NCBI GenBank assembly: GCA_019115425.1
Contig: DXDO01000143.1
Span: forward strand, 1-7,235
Source of the DNA: Candidatus Agathobaculum merdigallinarum
GTDB lineage: Bacteria > Bacillota > Clostridia > Oscillospirales > Butyricicoccaceae
Length of the DNA stretch: 7,235 nucleotides
Reading direction: 5' to 3'
The translations under genes were made by a program, and so were the position numbers. The notes under the pieces were generated by a model that saw only the letters and a program-made list of their open reading frames with translations, had not been told where the DNA came from and did no database searches. This document shows positions 6,569 through 7,235 of this stretch, piece after piece (positions within the stretch are counted from its first letter, which is position 1; the number at the start of each line of letters is the position of its first letter).

Positions 6569-6643
6569 GTTCAATTTCACTACAAGTCAACTGGCAGGCA
6601 GAATTTTCCTTGATCATTCTGCCTGCCAGTTGACTGATTGAAC
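6569..6643. repeat. Nested inverted repeat with perfect 20-bp stem
   Basis: Bases 6585-6604 are the exact reverse complement of 6616-6635, separated by an 11-base loop (6605-6615). The core of each arm is CTGGCAGGCAG or its complement. Outside it, GTTCAAT (6569-6575) pairs with ATTGAAC (6637-6643), leaving nine unpaired bases on one side and one on the other. No T-tract follows on either strand, so it is not a standard intrinsic terminator. It could still end transcripts of the YD-like gene, whose stop is about 53 bases away, or be a small mobile-type palindrome or structured RNA. Confidence 0.85.
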
Positions 6644-6688
6644 CATATTCAGTGTCTTATATACGGTTACTGCCAAAGATCCGGGGCA

Positions 6689-7186
6689 TTATAATTCGAA
6701 TTGGCTTTCGACCACATCCCACAAATCGCCTACAACATTGGAACGAAGAATATTTCGTATTTTTTCTATTGTAAGTGTCTCTTGGGTTCTTCCATATGTG
6801 TCAACAATATCTCCATTTTTGTCATAAAATGTCCCCCAAGATACGACCTGCTGCGTTTCAAAATCGAGATGATAATTGCGTTCTACCGATTTTACCTCCG
6901 GCTGATCAATGATGCTGAAACTGTTATCTTTCCAGCATATTTCAAGCTCTTTCAACTCGGCGGTGTTGGCCTGATAGACACAATCATAAACATAGTCAAT
7001 GCTGTCAGTAAGATATTCCGCCCCAACGATACGGTTTTGTTCGTCATATGTATACTTTTCTGTCCGTACCAAGTCGCCATTTCTATTCGTAGCTTCTTCA
7101 AAAACACAGTTATTATTTGTATCATACCGATAACTTGTCTCTTGTTTTATTTTCGCAAATTGCAAGTGCAAGTTGGACACCCGCAC
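6689..7186 (-). CDS. YD/RHS-repeat-like protein, probable C-terminal remnant
   Basis: A 165-residue frame containing YD-repeat-like elements: YRYDTNNN (19-26), NRNGDLVRTEKYTYDEQNRI (34-53), DYVYD (64-68) and TFYDKNGDIVDTYGR (119-133). These resemble RHS/YD-repeat proteins, which are usually much longer, secreted or surface proteins. The only start is a GTG at 7186 with no ribosome-binding site. There is no signal peptide, and TAA lies just upstream in frame. The first 15 or so residues look unrelated to the repeat part. The gene is much more AT-rich than the tad genes (18/60 G+C at 7081-7140). I infer a C-terminal fragment whose 5' part was lost or separated by an insertion near 7165. The plus-strand frame over the same bases is a hydrophobic shadow. 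Any present function is unknown. Confidence 0.55.
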   Translation of the reverse strand: MRVSNLHLQFAKIKQETSYRYDTNNNCVFEEATNRNGDLVRTEKYTYDEQNRIVGAEYLTDSIDYVYDCVYQANTAELKELEICWKDNSFSIIDQPEVKSVERNYHLDFETQQVVSWGTFYDKNGDIVDTYGRTQETLTIEKIRNILRSNVVGDLWDVVESQFEL

Positions 7187-7235
7187 GGTAAAAATTAGTT
7201 AGCTGACAGAAGCGGCGTAGACAGAATCCAGGAAC
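7155..7235. mobile_element. Possible insertion-sequence end at the right edge
   Basis: Composition rises abruptly from about 30% G+C in the YD-like gene to 27/55 at 7181-7235. The minus strand contains GTGTCCAACTTGCACTTGCA, with the repeated word TTGCA, which reminds me of the terminal regions of IS30-type elements; I cannot confirm this. It coincides with the point where the YD-like protein loses its normal N-terminus. An open minus-strand frame (7122-7235) crosses the junction and could be the tail of something beyond the edge or chance. Confidence 0.3.

Larger units (their letters stand above)
6326..6688. other. AT-rich intergenic region, regulatory, no gene seen
   Basis: No convincing coding frame is present on either strand. 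Composition drops sharply: by hand count, bases 6361-6420 are 19/60 G+C against 38/60 at 3781-3840 inside tadA. The part nearest the regulator gene (6326-6480) holds a -10 box and two palindromes. The part nearest the YD-like gene (6569-6643) holds a long nested inverted repeat. Bases 6480-6568 show nothing I can name. Confidence 0.6.

Noticed and set aside
6585..6635. Classical rho-independent terminator
   Set aside because: The stem is very strong, but neither strand has a T-run after it.
6701..7198. 165-codon plus-strand open frame over the YD-like region
   Set aside because: Hydrophobic, Ile/Phe/Cys-rich translation typical of the reverse of AT-rich coding sequence; the minus-strand frame carries YD-repeat motifs.
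1..7235. CRISPR arrays, tRNA or rRNA genes
   Set aside because: No regularly spaced repeats, no cloverleaf-like segment and no recognisable rRNA sequence were seen.

Overview
The window is mostly one leftward (minus-strand) operon for a Tad/Flp-type (type IVc) pilus or pilus-like secretion machine, placed behind a Crp/Fnr-family regulator. Read in the direction of transcription, the order is: Crp/Fnr regulator (5726-6325), TadZ/CpaE-like localisation ATPase (4628-5680), TadA/CpaF motor ATPase (3389-4621), TadB (2580-3374) and TadC (1648-2577) inner-membrane platform proteins, a Flp1-like pilin (1381-1590), a TadE-like minor pilin (698-1297) and the start of a TadG-like protein (682 down to the left edge, unfinished). 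Gaps from tadZ to tadC are tiny (2 to 14 nt). Larger spacers flank the pilin gene (57 and 107 nt).

The organism is most likely a low-to-mid GC Gram-positive of the Clostridia. No outer-membrane secretin (RcpA/CpaC), CpaB/RcpC or pilotin gene lies among the tad genes. The pilin is of the short Flp1-like type common in Bacillota, ribosome-binding sites are strong AGGAGG/GAGGGGG types, and TadZ has the SP-x-G-G-x-G-K-T P-loop that I associate with clostridial CpaE-like proteins. No prepilin peptidase is visible, so it must lie beyond the left edge or elsewhere. The species cannot be named from this sequence.

From 6326 to 6688 there is an AT-rich gap. It holds a perfect TATAAT -10 box for the regulator gene, a 14-bp near-palindrome centred where a class II Crp/Fnr activator site would sit, and a striking perfect 20-bp inverted repeat (6585-6635) with no T-tract. 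From 6689 to 7186 there is an AT-rich minus-strand ORF resembling YD/RHS-repeat protein. It has no proper start and seems to be a C-terminal remnant. The sequence beyond about 7165 changes in composition and may be the end of an insertion sequence.

Working model: the regulator, possibly autoregulated, controls the downstream tad genes. TadZ positions the machine, TadA powers it, TadB/TadC form the membrane platform, the Flp pilin is the fibre subunit, and the TadE/TadG-like proteins are minor or tip components. The system is a recognised type. The least explained elements are the regulatory DNA, the long hairpin, and a possible leader peptide just upstream of tadZ.
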